DNA of 64,000 bases from Paenisporosarcina antarctica (lineage in GTDB: Bacteria; Bacillota; Bacilli; Bacillales_A; Planococcaceae). How positions within the stretch are numbered: the stretch's first letter is position 1; every line of letters begins with the position of its first letter. The notes below the pieces were generated by a model, which was given only the letters and a program-made list of their open reading frames with translations, was not told where the DNA came from and did no database searches. The DNA lies in the NCBI RefSeq assembly GCF_004367585.1, contig NZ_CP038015.1, forward strand, positions 262,001-326,000, in the 5' to 3' direction. This document shows, in pieces, positions 44,137 through 53,174 of this stretch. The position numbers and the translations under genes were made by a program.

Positions 44137-45078
44137 TTAATCACGTACTTTTAATATGGCCATTTGTTTTTGATCACGTATTTGAGCATGCTCATCAATC
44201 GTCTTGTGATTATAGGATTCTCGAGATTTTGTTGCTAAACGGGAGATGACCTCTTCATTCATCATAAGATTACCTTGTGCCGCCCAGCTTTTTTCCATCG
44301 TTGATCCTAAGTGACGCATAAATGCTTCCATACCGCCATGACCACCGCCTAAATGCATGCCGAGCATTGGTCCAGAGGCTGCCCAGCGTAAGCCGATCGA
44401 ATCTTTCACGATTTCATCGACATCTTCCATTTTAACAACGCCTTCATCCACTAAATACATAGCTTCACGCAACATTGCAAACTGCAAACGGTTTGCTACA
44501 AAGCCGAACACTTCTTTTCGTATGAGCTGTGGTGCTTTTCCAAGTGCTTTATAAAAGAGCAGTGCATCTTCAACAGCTTCATTAGAAGTGAACTTGCCCG
44601 GCACCACTTCGACCAGTGGCATCACAAGTGGTGGATTAAACGGATGCCCAATTAGCATACGACTCTTATCTTTCATAGATGCTGAAATATCACTTGCTGG
44701 AATTGTCGATGAAGATGACAGTAACAATGTATGTGGATTAATGTAGCTTTCAATGTCAGTAAACAATTGTTGTTTCAGTTCTAATTTTTCTGGCCCGTTT
44801 TCTTGAATAACCGCTGCACCAGTTATAGCTTGTTGTAAGTCATCGCCTATTGATAAACGCAACTCAAAGCCATTTTCTGGAAGTCCAAGTAGTGATAAAG
44901 TGGAACCAATGGACTTGAAATGTTGATCAACTACTTCTTGCAAATCAGTTCTTGGATCAAATAATCGCACAGTTAATCCATGAGCTAAAAACAAAGTTGC
45001 CCATGAAAGTCCAATTGTCCCGGCACCAATTACTGTGACGGGATTAAAGCGTTGTAAGTCACTATGTATGTGTGTCAT
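44137..45078 (-). CDS. 3-hydroxyacyl-CoA dehydrogenase-family oxidoreductase
   Basis: 313 residues: N-terminal NAD site VTVIGAGTIGLSWATLFLAHG, ENGPEKLELKQQLF and the catalytic-type SSSSTIPASDIS, GHPFNPPLVMPLVEVVPG (with the active-site His), and a C-terminal dimer domain. The arrangement resembles L-carnitine dehydrogenase/lambda-crystallin-type members as well as 3-hydroxybutyryl-CoA dehydrogenase; substrate undecided. Divergent from the short SDR-side genes. Start ATG 45078 after GGAGG. Confidence 0.9.
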   Translation of the reverse strand: MTHIHSDLQRFNPVTVIGAGTIGLSWATLFLAHGLTVRLFDPRTDLQEVVDQHFKSIGSTLSLLGLPENGFELRLSIGDDLQQAITGAAVIQENGPEKLELKQQLFTDIESYINPHTLLLSSSSTIPASDISASMKDKSRMLIGHPFNPPLVMPLVEVVPGKFTSNEAVEDALLFYKALGKAPQLIRKEVFGFVANRLQFAMLREAMYLVDEGVVKMEDVDEIVKDSIGLRWAASGPMLGMHLGGGHGGMEAFMRHLGSTMEKSWAAQGNLMMNEEVISRLATKSRESYNHKTIDEHAQIRDQKQMAILKVRD

Positions 45079-45171
45079 TGTTCAACCTCCTTAATCGTTG
45101 TTCATACATGTTTACATGTTATTATTATTATTATTACATAAATATCATCGGAAAAGAGTGGATGTGGTAAG

Positions 45172-45267
45172 GTGTTTAGTTTTAGTGGAATACCGGAATG
45201 GTTTTATATTCTTGTTGTTGTGGTGGTCGTTGGGATTGTATTAGTTAACGAATGGTGGACACGTTAA
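45172..45267 (+). CDS. Possible 31-residue single-helix membrane peptide
   Basis: GTG start, then FSFSGIPEWFYILVVVVVVG and IVLVNEWWTR: one complete transmembrane helix with aromatic caps. The coding is plausible as composition is far from random, and it lies 23 bases before the SDR gene on the same strand, but the ribosome site (GAGTGG or TAAGG) is weak. Too short for homology by eye. Confidence 0.4.
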   Translation: MFSFSGIPEWFYILVVVVVVGIVLVNEWWTR

Positions 45268-45290
45268 TATAAATTGAAAGGTGGATTACT

Positions 45291-46025
45291 ATGAATCAAG
45301 CACAGGTCGTTATCGTTACAGGTGCTTCGCAAGGTATTGGGCGGGGAATTGCGGAAGCTTATGTGGCAAAAGGAGCACAAGTAATCATTGCTGATATGAA
45401 TGAGGAATTAGGAACAGAAGTTAGTGATCAACTTGTGCGTAGTGTTTTTATAAAAACGGATGTTCGAAAAGAAGAAGATGTTAAACGTTTAATGGGGCAA
45501 ACAATTGCTAAATTCGGGCGCATCGATATTTTAATTAATAATGCAGGGAAGAGTGATTTTAAGCCTTTGTTCGAGTTATCAATAACAGAATGGGACGACC
45601 TGATAAATACTAATTTAAGAAGTGTTTTCTTGTGTTCTCGTGAAGTAGCTTTACACATGCGCAAGCAGGATAGTGGTGGAGCTATCGTGAATATTTCTTC
45701 TACCCGTGCAACGATGTCGGAACCAAATTCTGAAGCATATGCTGCAACCAAAGGTGGGATTATAGCCATTACTCACGCACTTGCAGCGTCTCTGGCTGAA
45801 CACCACATTACAGTCAATTCTATATCACCAGGTTGGATTGAAACCGGTGATTATAGTGAACTTCGAGATATTGATCACGTACAACATTTATCGGGGCGAG
45901 TAGGCAAACCTTCAGATGTTGCTAAAGCATGCCTGTATTTAACGGATCCCCAAAACGATTTTGTCACAGGCATTGATTTAGTTGTGGATGGTGGAATGAC
46001 ACATAAGATGATTTACGAACATTAA
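45291..46025 (+). CDS. Short-chain dehydrogenase/reductase
   Basis: 244-residue classical SDR: TGASQGIGRGIAEAY cofactor site, NNAGKSDF, catalytic Ser in VNISSTRAT, Tyr and Lys in AYAATKGG, and a C-terminal TGIDLVVDGGMTHKM. The Asp after the second strand (IIADMNEE) predicts NAD(H) preference. AAAGGTGG before the ATG. The Nudix gene follows 21 bases later in the same direction. Confidence 0.93.
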   Translation: MNQAQVVIVTGASQGIGRGIAEAYVAKGAQVIIADMNEELGTEVSDQLVRSVFIKTDVRKEEDVKRLMGQTIAKFGRIDILINNAGKSDFKPLFELSITEWDDLINTNLRSVFLCSREVALHMRKQDSGGAIVNISSTRATMSEPNSEAYAATKGGIIAITHALAASLAEHHITVNSISPGWIETGDYSELRDIDHVQHLSGRVGKPSDVAKACLYLTDPQNDFVTGIDLVVDGGMTHKMIYEH

Positions 46026-46046
46026 GTTGAGTAAGGAGGAACATCG

Positions 46047-46475
46047 ATGTTTAAGTGGAAAGGTGCCTCGGGTGTGTGCATCAATGAAGACAACCAAGTA
46101 TTAGTGGTATTGCAAGCAGCCCATGATGAAGAGCCAAAATGGACTGTTCCTTCAGGTGGACTTGAAGACAATGAGACGTTTGAACAATGCTGTGTTCGTG
46201 AATTTCGGGAAGAGACAGGCTTGAAAGTGAAGGTCGTATCAAAACTTAAAGATAAGAATGGGACCAACGAGGAATATAAAATTACATATGAGTTGCAGTA
46301 TTTTCAAGTGAAAGTAGTAAGTGGGGATTTAATCGTGCAGGATCCTGATGAATTCATTTTAGATATAGCTTGGAAGTCTGTTGAGGAATTAGATCAATTG
46401 AAAATGAGCTATCCAGAAGATGTTGAATTCTTAAAAGAATTATTGGAAAACCAAGCTGGAAATAATTTTGAGTAG
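46047..46475 (+). CDS. Nudix hydrolase
   Basis: 142 residues; Nudix box GGLEDNETFEQCCVREFREETGL, with the REFREETG glutamates present and an inserted Cys pair in the helix. N-terminal KGASGVCINEDNQVLVVLQ. Typical of small nucleotide-cleaning hydrolases; substrate unknown. AAGGAGG before the ATG. Likely in one transcript with the SDR gene. Confidence 0.9.
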   Translation: MFKWKGASGVCINEDNQVLVVLQAAHDEEPKWTVPSGGLEDNETFEQCCVREFREETGLKVKVVSKLKDKNGTNEEYKITYELQYFQVKVVSGDLIVQDPDEFILDIAWKSVEELDQLKMSYPEDVEFLKELLENQAGNNFE

Positions 46476-46884
46476 AGACAACTTACGGGAAGTTACTGTT
46501 AAAAAATACATAAGGTTAATAGAATCGAAAACAATTAAATAGAAAAAAGAAAACTTTCTAAGAACTCTTTAGAAGGTTTTTTCCATTTATTTGACTGTAT
46601 GAAAATACTTCTGACCATTCTTAACAAAAGCATAAAAAGAAAGGCTTAATAATGTACAAATTAAGAATAATATAGTTACTAGTTCGTAAATATTTAGATC
46701 ATGTTGCGATATTTACACGAAATAAGAACATAATGGAAGGGTAATACATTCACAAATTCTAGTTAGAAAATAGCTAAAAGTAATAGCCAGTAGATTCTTT
46801 CTTATTATGTGTATCCAAATCTGTTTAATGTCTTTAAATTTATTTTGAAAATTTTTTAAAAATAGTAGGAAAGGGTTGGTTGTA
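46476..46884. other. Intergenic region before the DASS transporter
   Basis: 409 bases. Holds the terminator-like hairpin at 46550-46584 and AT-rich promoter DNA; no gene or repeat seen. Confidence 0.5.
46550..46584 (+). terminator. Terminator of the SDR-Nudix unit
   Basis: AAAACTTTCTAA / TTTAGAAGGTTTT arms followed by TTCC. Confidence 0.65.
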
Positions 46885-48375
46885 ATGACTTCTGAAATAC
46901 CAATGCCAAGGAAACAAGAAAAGAAAAATAGTAAGCCTCTTTGGATTATTCTTGCATTCATCGTCTTAATCACTATTGTTTTATTGCCAAATCCAGAGGC
47001 CTTGCCTGTAGCAGGACAGCGAGGATTAGCAATTTTAGCATTTGCCGTTATTTTATGGGTAACGGAGGCAGTCTCCTATCCCGTCAGTGCTGCCATGATA
47101 ATTGGATTAATCGCTATACTTTTAGGGCTTGCTCCGAGTATCGATGATCCATCCATCATGCTGGGAACAAAAAATGCACTTAAAATGGCTTTAGGTGGAT
47201 TTAGTAATCCGGCTGTCGCTTTAGTAGCTGCTGCTTTATTTTTAGCTACTGCCATGCAAGCAACTAATTTACACAAGCGACTTGCTTTATGGATTTTGTC
47301 GAGAGTTGGAACGAAAACTGGAAGTATTGTGTTTGGTGCTATTTTAGTTTCAATCGTATTAGCATTTTTTGTTCCTAGTGCGACCGCACGTGCTGGTGCT
47401 GTTGTCCCAATTCTCCTTGGGATGGTTGCTGCATTTGGACTTCCAACAAATAGTCGATTGGGTGCTTTGCTTGTTATTACAGCTGTTCAGTCTGTATCAA
47501 TTTGGAATGTCGGAATTAAAACGGGTGCTGCTCAAAATATGGTGGCTCTAGGATTTATCGAAAAAGAATTTGGTGTTACCATTTCTTGGAGTGCCTGGTT
47601 TATGTACGCAGCGCCATGGTCGATTATCATGTCAGTTATTTTGTATTTCATTATGATGAAAATAATTAAACCTGAAACTAAAGTGGTAGAAGGCGGAACA
47701 GAATTGGTTGTTGGCCAATTAAAAGAACTAGGACCGCTTAAATCTTCTGAACTTCGTTTAATAATAGTTTCTGTGCTTCTCCTATTCTTTTGGGCAACAG
47801 AAGAAAAATTGCATCCATTTGATACAACAACTGTCACCATTATTGCAATTGCCTTTTTATTAACCCCCAAAATAGGGGTATTTGATTGGAAAACAGTTGA
47901 AAAACTAATTCCCTGGGGAACAATTTTGGTTTTTGCAGTTGGTATTTCGCTTGGAACGATCCTTTTAGATACACAAGGTGCACAGTGGCTTTCAGATAAA
48001 GTATTTGGTTCAATGGGACTTGATGAGATGCCGATTTTGGCAACCATTGCCTTGTTAGCACTATTTAATATTTTAATCCATTTAGGATTTGCTAGTGCCA
48101 CCAGTTTATCGTCAGCTCTGATACCGATCTTTATCGCTTTAACAACAACCATTGCGCTTGATGTGAATGAAATTGGTTTTGTGTTAATTCAACAATTTGT
48201 CATTAGTTTTGGTTTCTTATTACCAGTAAGTGCTCCTCAAAATATGTTGGCATATGGGACAGGTGCTTTTACCGTCAAAGATTTCTTGAAATCCGGTGTA
48301 CCCTTAACGATTGCTGGTTATTTACTCATTTTGTTATTTAGTGCAACTTATTGGAAATGGATAGGATTGTTATAA
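46885..48375 (+). CDS. DASS (SLC13) family anion:sodium symporter
   Basis: 496-residue permease with about 12 helices; the family signatures are TEAVSYPVSAAMIIG near 60-70, FFVPSATARAG, and SAPQNMLAYGTGAFTVKDFL near 455. The DASS family carries dicarboxylates, sulfate or related anions; substrate not decided. The ATG at 46885 is preferred with AGGAAAGGG nine bases upstream, as the TTG at 46876 lies on that site. Single gene with its own terminator. Confidence 0.9.
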   Translation: MTSEIPMPRKQEKKNSKPLWIILAFIVLITIVLLPNPEALPVAGQRGLAILAFAVILWVTEAVSYPVSAAMIIGLIAILLGLAPSIDDPSIMLGTKNALKMALGGFSNPAVALVAAALFLATAMQATNLHKRLALWILSRVGTKTGSIVFGAILVSIVLAFFVPSATARAGAVVPILLGMVAAFGLPTNSRLGALLVITAVQSVSIWNVGIKTGAAQNMVALGFIEKEFGVTISWSAWFMYAAPWSIIMSVILYFIMMKIIKPETKVVEGGTELVVGQLKELGPLKSSELRLIIVSVLLLFFWATEEKLHPFDTTTVTIIAIAFLLTPKIGVFDWKTVEKLIPWGTILVFAVGISLGTILLDTQGAQWLSDKVFGSMGLDEMPILATIALLALFNILIHLGFASATSLSSALIPIFIALTTTIALDVNEIGFVLIQQFVISFGFLLPVSAPQNMLAYGTGAFTVKDFLKSGVPLTIAGYLLILLFSATYWKWIGLL

Positions 48376-48378
48376 TAT

Positions 48379-48425
48379 CACCAACAAAAGATGCTCAGAT
48401 TAGTGAACATCTTTTGTTGGTATAA
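48379..48425 (+). terminator. Terminator of the DASS gene
   Basis: ACCAACAAAAGATG / CATCTTTTGTTGGT, 14-bp perfect stem, then ATAAAT. Confidence 0.8.
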
Positions 48426-48499
48426 ATAGACAATAAATTAATTATAAATATTTATTTTTAAAGTAAACGGTTACATTGATTAAATAGGAGAAATGCGTG

Positions 48500-48527
48500 T
48501 TGACAATTATCTGAATTTTGTTATTCT
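48500..48527 (+). promoter_or_regulatory. Probable sigma-A promoter of the serine operon
   Basis: TTGACA at 48500 and TATTCT at 48522, 16-bp spacer, at the right place to start the T-box leader. Confidence 0.55.
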
Positions 48528-48534
48528 TAATGAA

Positions 48535-48812
48535 ATTCCATACTTATTAAAATATGTTGATGAAGATACGCCTTATGGGTTTGAAATCTTTAGAGAGCTG
48601 ATGGTTGGTGAGAATCAGCGATTTCTACATAATGTAGCACTTTTGAATAGATGAGTTGAATCCTTATTTGTAAGCTCATTCGCTTCATGCACGTTAAGCA
48701 TGTTAACCAATGAGGCTACACTCTGTTAAAAAGGGTAGCAAAAAAGGGTGGTACCGCGTAAGTTACAAACTTTTCGCCCCTTACACTAGTAAGAGGAGGA
48801 AGGTTTTTTTGG
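48535..48812 (+). ncRNA. T-box riboswitch, serine (UCC) specifier
   Basis: tRNA-sensing leader of the serine operon. The T-box consensus AGGGTGGTACCGCG is at 48745-48758. Stem I distal elements (AGAGAGCTGATGG, then GTGAGAATCAGCG) are at about 48590-48625. The specifier region GAA-TCC at about 48658-48663 gives UCC, a serine codon, in agreement with the serine-biosynthesis genes downstream. A terminator, CCCCTTAC/GTAAGAGG then GGTTTTTTT, follows (48776-48811). Uncharged tRNA-Ser would favour the antiterminator. Confidence 0.9.
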
Positions 48813-48837
48813 TTTTAAAAACGAGAGGAGAATGATT

Positions 48838-49998
48838 ATGTTAGCTGATCAACAAATTCTACGAATTCCAGGACCAAGCCCGATACCACCAAGTGTTCAA
48901 CGTGCTATGACTCAACCTATGATTGGGCACCGAGGACAAAATACGTCTGATATGCTAAGAAAAATAGGACCCAAATTGAAGGCGATCTTTGGGACTTCAC
49001 AAGAAGTAGCCATCATTACAGGAAGCGGGACAGCTGGTTTAGAAGCTGCTGTAGTAAACGTAGTTAAGCCAGGTGATGAGGTATTAGTTATTGTTACAGG
49101 GGCTTTTGGGGACCGTTTCGCAAAAATTTGTGGAGCATACCAGATTAACTATCAAAGAATTGATGTTGAATGGGGCAAAGCGTTAAACCCTGCCGCAATT
49201 AAATCTTACTTACAAGAACACCCACAAATAAAAGCTATTTTCTCTACATATTGTGAAACTTCGACCGGAATTTTGAATCCAATTAAAGAATTAAGTGAAG
49301 CTGTTCGACAAGTAAGTGACGCTTTGATTGTTGTAGACGGGGTTTCGTGCGTTGGTGGTGTAGATACTCAGATGGATGAGTGGGGAATTGATGTCATGGT
49401 AACGGGCTCTCAAAAAGCATTCATGCTACCTGCAGGATTAACTTTTGTAGCTGCCAGTGAACGAGCGTGGAAGGTAATTGAGCAAAATGACCAACCTCGT
49501 TTTTACTTGGACTTAAAAAAATATCGTGATAACTTAATAAAAGATACAACACCTTTTACACCTGCATTATCTTTACTATTTGGGCTGGAACAAGTTTTAA
49601 ACTTAATAGACGAAGAAGGACTAGAACAAGTTTACAAAAGGCATACATTGATGATGCAGATGACACGCGCGGCTTTTCATGCAATGGGAATCCCTTTATT
49701 GACAAGTGATGAGCATGCTTCTCCTACAGTCACAGCTGTAAAACCGAATGATTTTGATGCGGAAGAACTTCGGAAAGTATTGAAAAAAGAATTTGGACTA
49801 TCTATTGCAGGAGGCCAGCAACATTTAGCGGGCAAAATAGTTCGAATCGGACATATGGGTTACTGTTCACCAGCTGATGTTCTTCAAATTATTAGTACGG
49901 TGGAAATTGGATTACAGTTAATTGGAAAAGAGATTGTATTAGGCACGGGAACAGCTGCAGCTCAAAAAATTTACTTGAATCAAGGAGTGTTAGTCTAA
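48838..49998 (+). CDS. Class V aminotransferase of the serine pathway (SerC-equivalent)
   Basis: 386-residue PLP enzyme of the class V (alanine-glyoxylate/soluble-hydrogenase-subunit) type: IPGPSPIPPSVQRAM, ITGSGTAGLEAAVVNV, VVDGVSCVGGVDTQMDEWGID, and the PLP lysine in TGSQKAFMLPAG. It takes the place of serC in serine operons lacking a canonical phosphoserine aminotransferase. The ATG at 48838 is preferred; GAGGAG stands 7 bases upstream, while the ATG at 48832 is too close. Follows the serine T-box and directly abuts serA. Confidence 0.88.
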   Translation: MLADQQILRIPGPSPIPPSVQRAMTQPMIGHRGQNTSDMLRKIGPKLKAIFGTSQEVAIITGSGTAGLEAAVVNVVKPGDEVLVIVTGAFGDRFAKICGAYQINYQRIDVEWGKALNPAAIKSYLQEHPQIKAIFSTYCETSTGILNPIKELSEAVRQVSDALIVVDGVSCVGGVDTQMDEWGIDVMVTGSQKAFMLPAGLTFVAASERAWKVIEQNDQPRFYLDLKKYRDNLIKDTTPFTPALSLLFGLEQVLNLIDEEGLEQVYKRHTLMMQMTRAAFHAMGIPLLTSDEHASPTVTAVKPNDFDAEELRKVLKKEFGLSIAGGQQHLAGKIVRIGHMGYCSPADVLQIISTVEIGLQLIGKEIVLGTGTAAAQKIYLNQGVLV

Positions 49999-51585
49999 AT
50001 GGCTTTTAATATATTAATCAGTGATCCGTTAAGTGAAGAAGGAATCTATCCGCTAAGACAGGCGGAGGGAATGAATATTGTCATCGAAACGGACTGGTCA
50101 CCAGAGGAATTGGCAAATCGTATTAATGATTTTGATGCTTTGCTCGTTCGAAGCCAAACCCAAGTTACGTCTGATATTATTGCCAAAGCAACTAAGTTGA
50201 AAATCATAGGTCGTGCAGGAGTAGGTGTAGATAACATCGATTTAAATGCAGCTACGGAACAAGGAATCATTGTCGTCAATGCACCTGATGGGAACACCAA
50301 CTCTGCTGCTGAACATACGATGGCTATGCTGATGTCACTTGCAAGAAAAATACCACAAGCATTTCATGCCTTGAAAAACAATAAATGGGATCGTAAGACG
50401 TACGTAGGAGTTGAACTAAAAAACAAAACTCTTGGTGTCATAGGTCTTGGTCGAATTGGTGCGGAGGTAGCTGCTAGAGCGCAAGGGCAACGAATGAATG
50501 TAATTGCCTATGATCCTTTTTTAACGGCTGAAAAAGCTCTGAAGATGGGCATTGACTTTGGTTCTGTAGAAGATGTACTGCGAAAAGCAGACTTTATTAC
50601 AGTTCACACGCCTCTAATGAAAGAAACAAAGCATTTAATTAATGCAGAAGCATTTAAAATAATGAAAGACGGTGTTCAAATTATCAACTGTGCTAGAGGA
50701 GGCATTATTGATGAGGAGGCATTGTATGATGCCATCGTTTCTAAGAAAGTGGCTGGGGCAGCTTTAGACGTTTTTGAACAAGAACCAGCTGTCAATCATA
50801 AGCTCCTTACTCTTCCTGAAGTAATAGCGACACCACATTTAGGGGCAAGTACAATTGAAGCACAGGAAAGTGTTGCGGTAGACGTAAGTCAAGATGTCGT
50901 TAATTTCCTAAATGGTGGACTGGTTCGAAATCCGGTCAATCTTCCATCTGTCTCAAAAGAAATTATGAAAAAAATTGAGCCATACTTTGATTTATCTGAG
51001 AAATTAGGCGCGTTTGTTATTGGATTAACAAACGAAGTAATTGAAGAAGTTAATATTTATTATTCTGGTGATTTAGCAGATTTTCAAGTGAGCCCATTGA
51101 CTCGCAACACGTTAAAAGGAATTTTGAAACGTAATCTTGGTGATCATGTGAATGAAGTGAATGCGAAATTCTTTGCAGATCGTATTGGGATTCAGGTCAA
51201 CGAACACAAATCATCTGCTTCAAAAGGATTCACGAATTTATTAACTGTCGAAGTGAAAACAGAGACCGGTACTAGAAAAGTCGCGGGTACTCTTTTAAAT
51301 GGCTTAGGAGCGCGTATTGTTAAAGTAGATAACTATCTTGTAGATGTTATTCCTGAAGGACATATTGTATTTATTAAACATACTGACCAACCGGGTGCAA
51401 TTGGCCGTGTAGGTACATTGTTGGCAAAAGAAAACATCAATATTGCCACGATGCAAGTAGGACGATCAGCGCTTGGTGGAGATGCGATTATGATGTTAAC
51501 AATTGATAAACACATCGAGCCGAATGAAATTGCACGATTGAAAGAGTTAGAGGACATTGATGATGTCACTGCGATTGATTTATAG
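49999..51585 (+). CDS. serA: D-3-phosphoglycerate dehydrogenase
   Basis: First enzyme of the phosphorylated serine pathway: 3-phosphoglycerate to phosphohydroxypyruvate with NAD. 528 residues, the long form: catalytic and NAD domains (RIGRAGVGVDNID, LGVIGLGRIGAEVA, NCARGGIIDEEAL), an intervening domain and a C-terminal ACT domain (FIKHTDQPGAIGRVG) for feedback control. The ATG begins directly after the TAA of the aminotransferase gene, with AAGGAG inside it. Expression set by the upstream T-box. Confidence 0.96.
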   Translation: MAFNILISDPLSEEGIYPLRQAEGMNIVIETDWSPEELANRINDFDALLVRSQTQVTSDIIAKATKLKIIGRAGVGVDNIDLNAATEQGIIVVNAPDGNTNSAAEHTMAMLMSLARKIPQAFHALKNNKWDRKTYVGVELKNKTLGVIGLGRIGAEVAARAQGQRMNVIAYDPFLTAEKALKMGIDFGSVEDVLRKADFITVHTPLMKETKHLINAEAFKIMKDGVQIINCARGGIIDEEALYDAIVSKKVAGAALDVFEQEPAVNHKLLTLPEVIATPHLGASTIEAQESVAVDVSQDVVNFLNGGLVRNPVNLPSVSKEIMKKIEPYFDLSEKLGAFVIGLTNEVIEEVNIYYSGDLADFQVSPLTRNTLKGILKRNLGDHVNEVNAKFFADRIGIQVNEHKSSASKGFTNLLTVEVKTETGTRKVAGTLLNGLGARIVKVDNYLVDVIPEGHIVFIKHTDQPGAIGRVGTLLAKENINIATMQVGRSALGGDAIMMLTIDKHIEPNEIARLKELEDIDDVTAIDL

Positions 51586-51610
51586 AAGGTTGAAAATAAA
51601 CAAATAACAA

Positions 51611-51652
51611 AAAAGTATGGAAAAATCATTATTGATTTTTCCATACTTTTTT
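51611..51652 (+). terminator. Terminator of the serine operon
   Basis: AAAAGTATGGAAAAATCA / TGATTTTTCCATACTTTT, 4-base loop, T-tract. Confidence 0.92.
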
Positions 51653-51674
51653 ATTACCCTTTTAAAGACTTAGA

Positions 51675-52460
51675 CTATAAGTTTTCTAAAATCGAAAATA
51701 GCTCTTCCAAGTTAGTGATTTCGTATGTAGGTTTTACCTCTTTATCCGGCTGTTTGAGTTCTCTATTTATCCATACCGAGCGGATACCTGCTCGAGAGGC
51801 TCCTAAAATATCAGTCATTAAGTTATCTCCAACCATAATGGCTTCATCTGCTTGTAAGTTACTTTGAGAGAGAGCAAATTCGAAAATGGAAGGATCAGGT
51901 TTTCCTCTACCGAATGCGCCTGAAATAATAATATGCGTAAAGTAAGGCGCAATTTCTGATGTTATTTCAAGTTTGGTCTTTTGCAATGTAGGAGAACCAT
52001 TGGTTAAGAGTACAAGCTGGTAATAATCTTTAAGACGTTCAAGCACTTGGAATGTTTCTTTGTATATGAACGGGTTAGCTTTCCGAGCTTTAGGAAAATA
52101 CTCAGCTAATTGTTTTCCAAGTTCTGGATCGTCAATATCCATTCTACGTAATCCTCTGGTCCATGCTTCTATGCGATATCCAGGAACAATTTCTTTCATT
52201 TTCTGAAACTGTTCACCTACATCATCAAATGTACCCCATAATCCTTCAAATGGATTAATACCAATCATTTTAGTAAATGGAAAGGTCTCATAAGAGGCAT
52301 AGAGTTCGCTTGCTTCAAACCTAACAGCTTCTTCTAAAAGGGCAGGGTCAATTTGAAGTTTTTTTGCGGCAAATTGGCAAGTTTCCTGAAATGCAACTTC
52401 TACACTTTTTTTATCCCACAATAATGTATCATCTAAATCGAAAATAATTGTTTTTATCAC
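51675..52460 (-). CDS. HAD-superfamily phosphatase (YfnB-like)
   Basis: 261-residue haloacid-dehalogenase phosphatase: motif I IFDLDDTLLWD with the nucleophile Asp, motif II LLTNGSP, motif III Lys in GRGKPDPSIF and motif IV MVGDNLMTDILGA. The cap is helical. Substrate unknown; the serine operon ends convergently nearby, so an L-3-phosphoserine phosphatase role (serB) is possible since no serB is in that operon, but this is speculative. GGAGGTG precedes the ATG. Confidence 0.85.
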   Translation of the reverse strand: MIKTIIFDLDDTLLWDKKSVEVAFQETCQFAAKKLQIDPALLEEAVRFEASELYASYETFPFTKMIGINPFEGLWGTFDDVGEQFQKMKEIVPGYRIEAWTRGLRRMDIDDPELGKQLAEYFPKARKANPFIYKETFQVLERLKDYYQLVLLTNGSPTLQKTKLEITSEIAPYFTHIIISGAFGRGKPDPSIFEFALSQSNLQADEAIMVGDNLMTDILGASRAGIRSVWINRELKQPDKEVKPTYEITNLEELFSILENL

Positions 52461-52706
52461 AAATGGACACCTCCTTAATATAATTGATAGAGAAAAATCT
52501 TAGGTAAATATCGATGAAATGAATAATATGACTGAAATATTCACAAAATAATACTTTCAGAAGTCATAAATAATTTCACTATTTTTTCAAAATTCACTTT
52601 CATATATGACTGTGATTATAGCTGTTATTGTTTTATAGTGTCAACAAAATTTACCGTGTTCATGTGCTATAATTAGCCAAAGAACCATTATGAAAAGAGG
52701 ATTATT

Positions 52707-53174
52707 ATGTTAACATTTGAACAAAAACAAGTAATTATTGAATCATTTCCTGAACTAACGAAAAAAGATGTTTCGTTAAAGCGTGTGAACTATCACTTTG
52801 AAGGTAGTTTATATGATAAAAAAATAGTCATTTATCACCTACACCCTAACGGTAATGGTTTTGTATTTGTTGGAGATTTGAAAAAATACGAATCAGACAA
52901 TAAAGGAATGACTAACATTCGTGAAGCGACGGAAGTTGAGTTACGTGAGATGATTGCAGATTCAATTGGCATCTTGTCTGAAGAAGAACAGTTTGAAGAA
53001 GAAGTTGTAGAAGAGCAAGTGTGGATGAATGCTGAAGGACAAGAATTGAAACTTGTTCATGAAGACACTCTTTGGAATATTTATCACTCACACAATTTGG
53101 AAGAAAGCCATGAGTCATTTGGTGAAGCTGAAGAGTACTTATTAAGTGAAGGCTTCGAACTTTCTTCAAAATAA
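52707..53174 (+). CDS. Hypothetical protein, acidic
   Basis: 155 residues without a membrane segment or motif I recognise. The N-terminal half contains mixed beta strands (KRVNYHFEGSLYDKKIVIYHLHPNGNGFVFVGD), followed by a strongly acidic linker (SEEEQFEEEVVEEQVW) and a C-terminal segment ending SEGFELSSK. AAAGAGGA precedes the ATG. Its stop overlaps the start of the acetyltransferase gene (TAATG), so the two are coupled. Confidence 0.75.
   Translation: MLTFEQKQVIIESFPELTKKDVSLKRVNYHFEGSLYDKKIVIYHLHPNGNGFVFVGDLKKYESDNKGMTNIREATEVELREMIADSIGILSEEEQFEEEVVEEQVWMNAEGQELKLVHEDTLWNIYHSHNLEESHESFGEAEEYLLSEGFELSSK

Noticed and set aside
48493-48654. 53-residue gene ahead of the serine operon
   Set aside because: Overlaps T-box stem I and starts before the likely transcription start; AGGAG is only two to three bases from the ATG.
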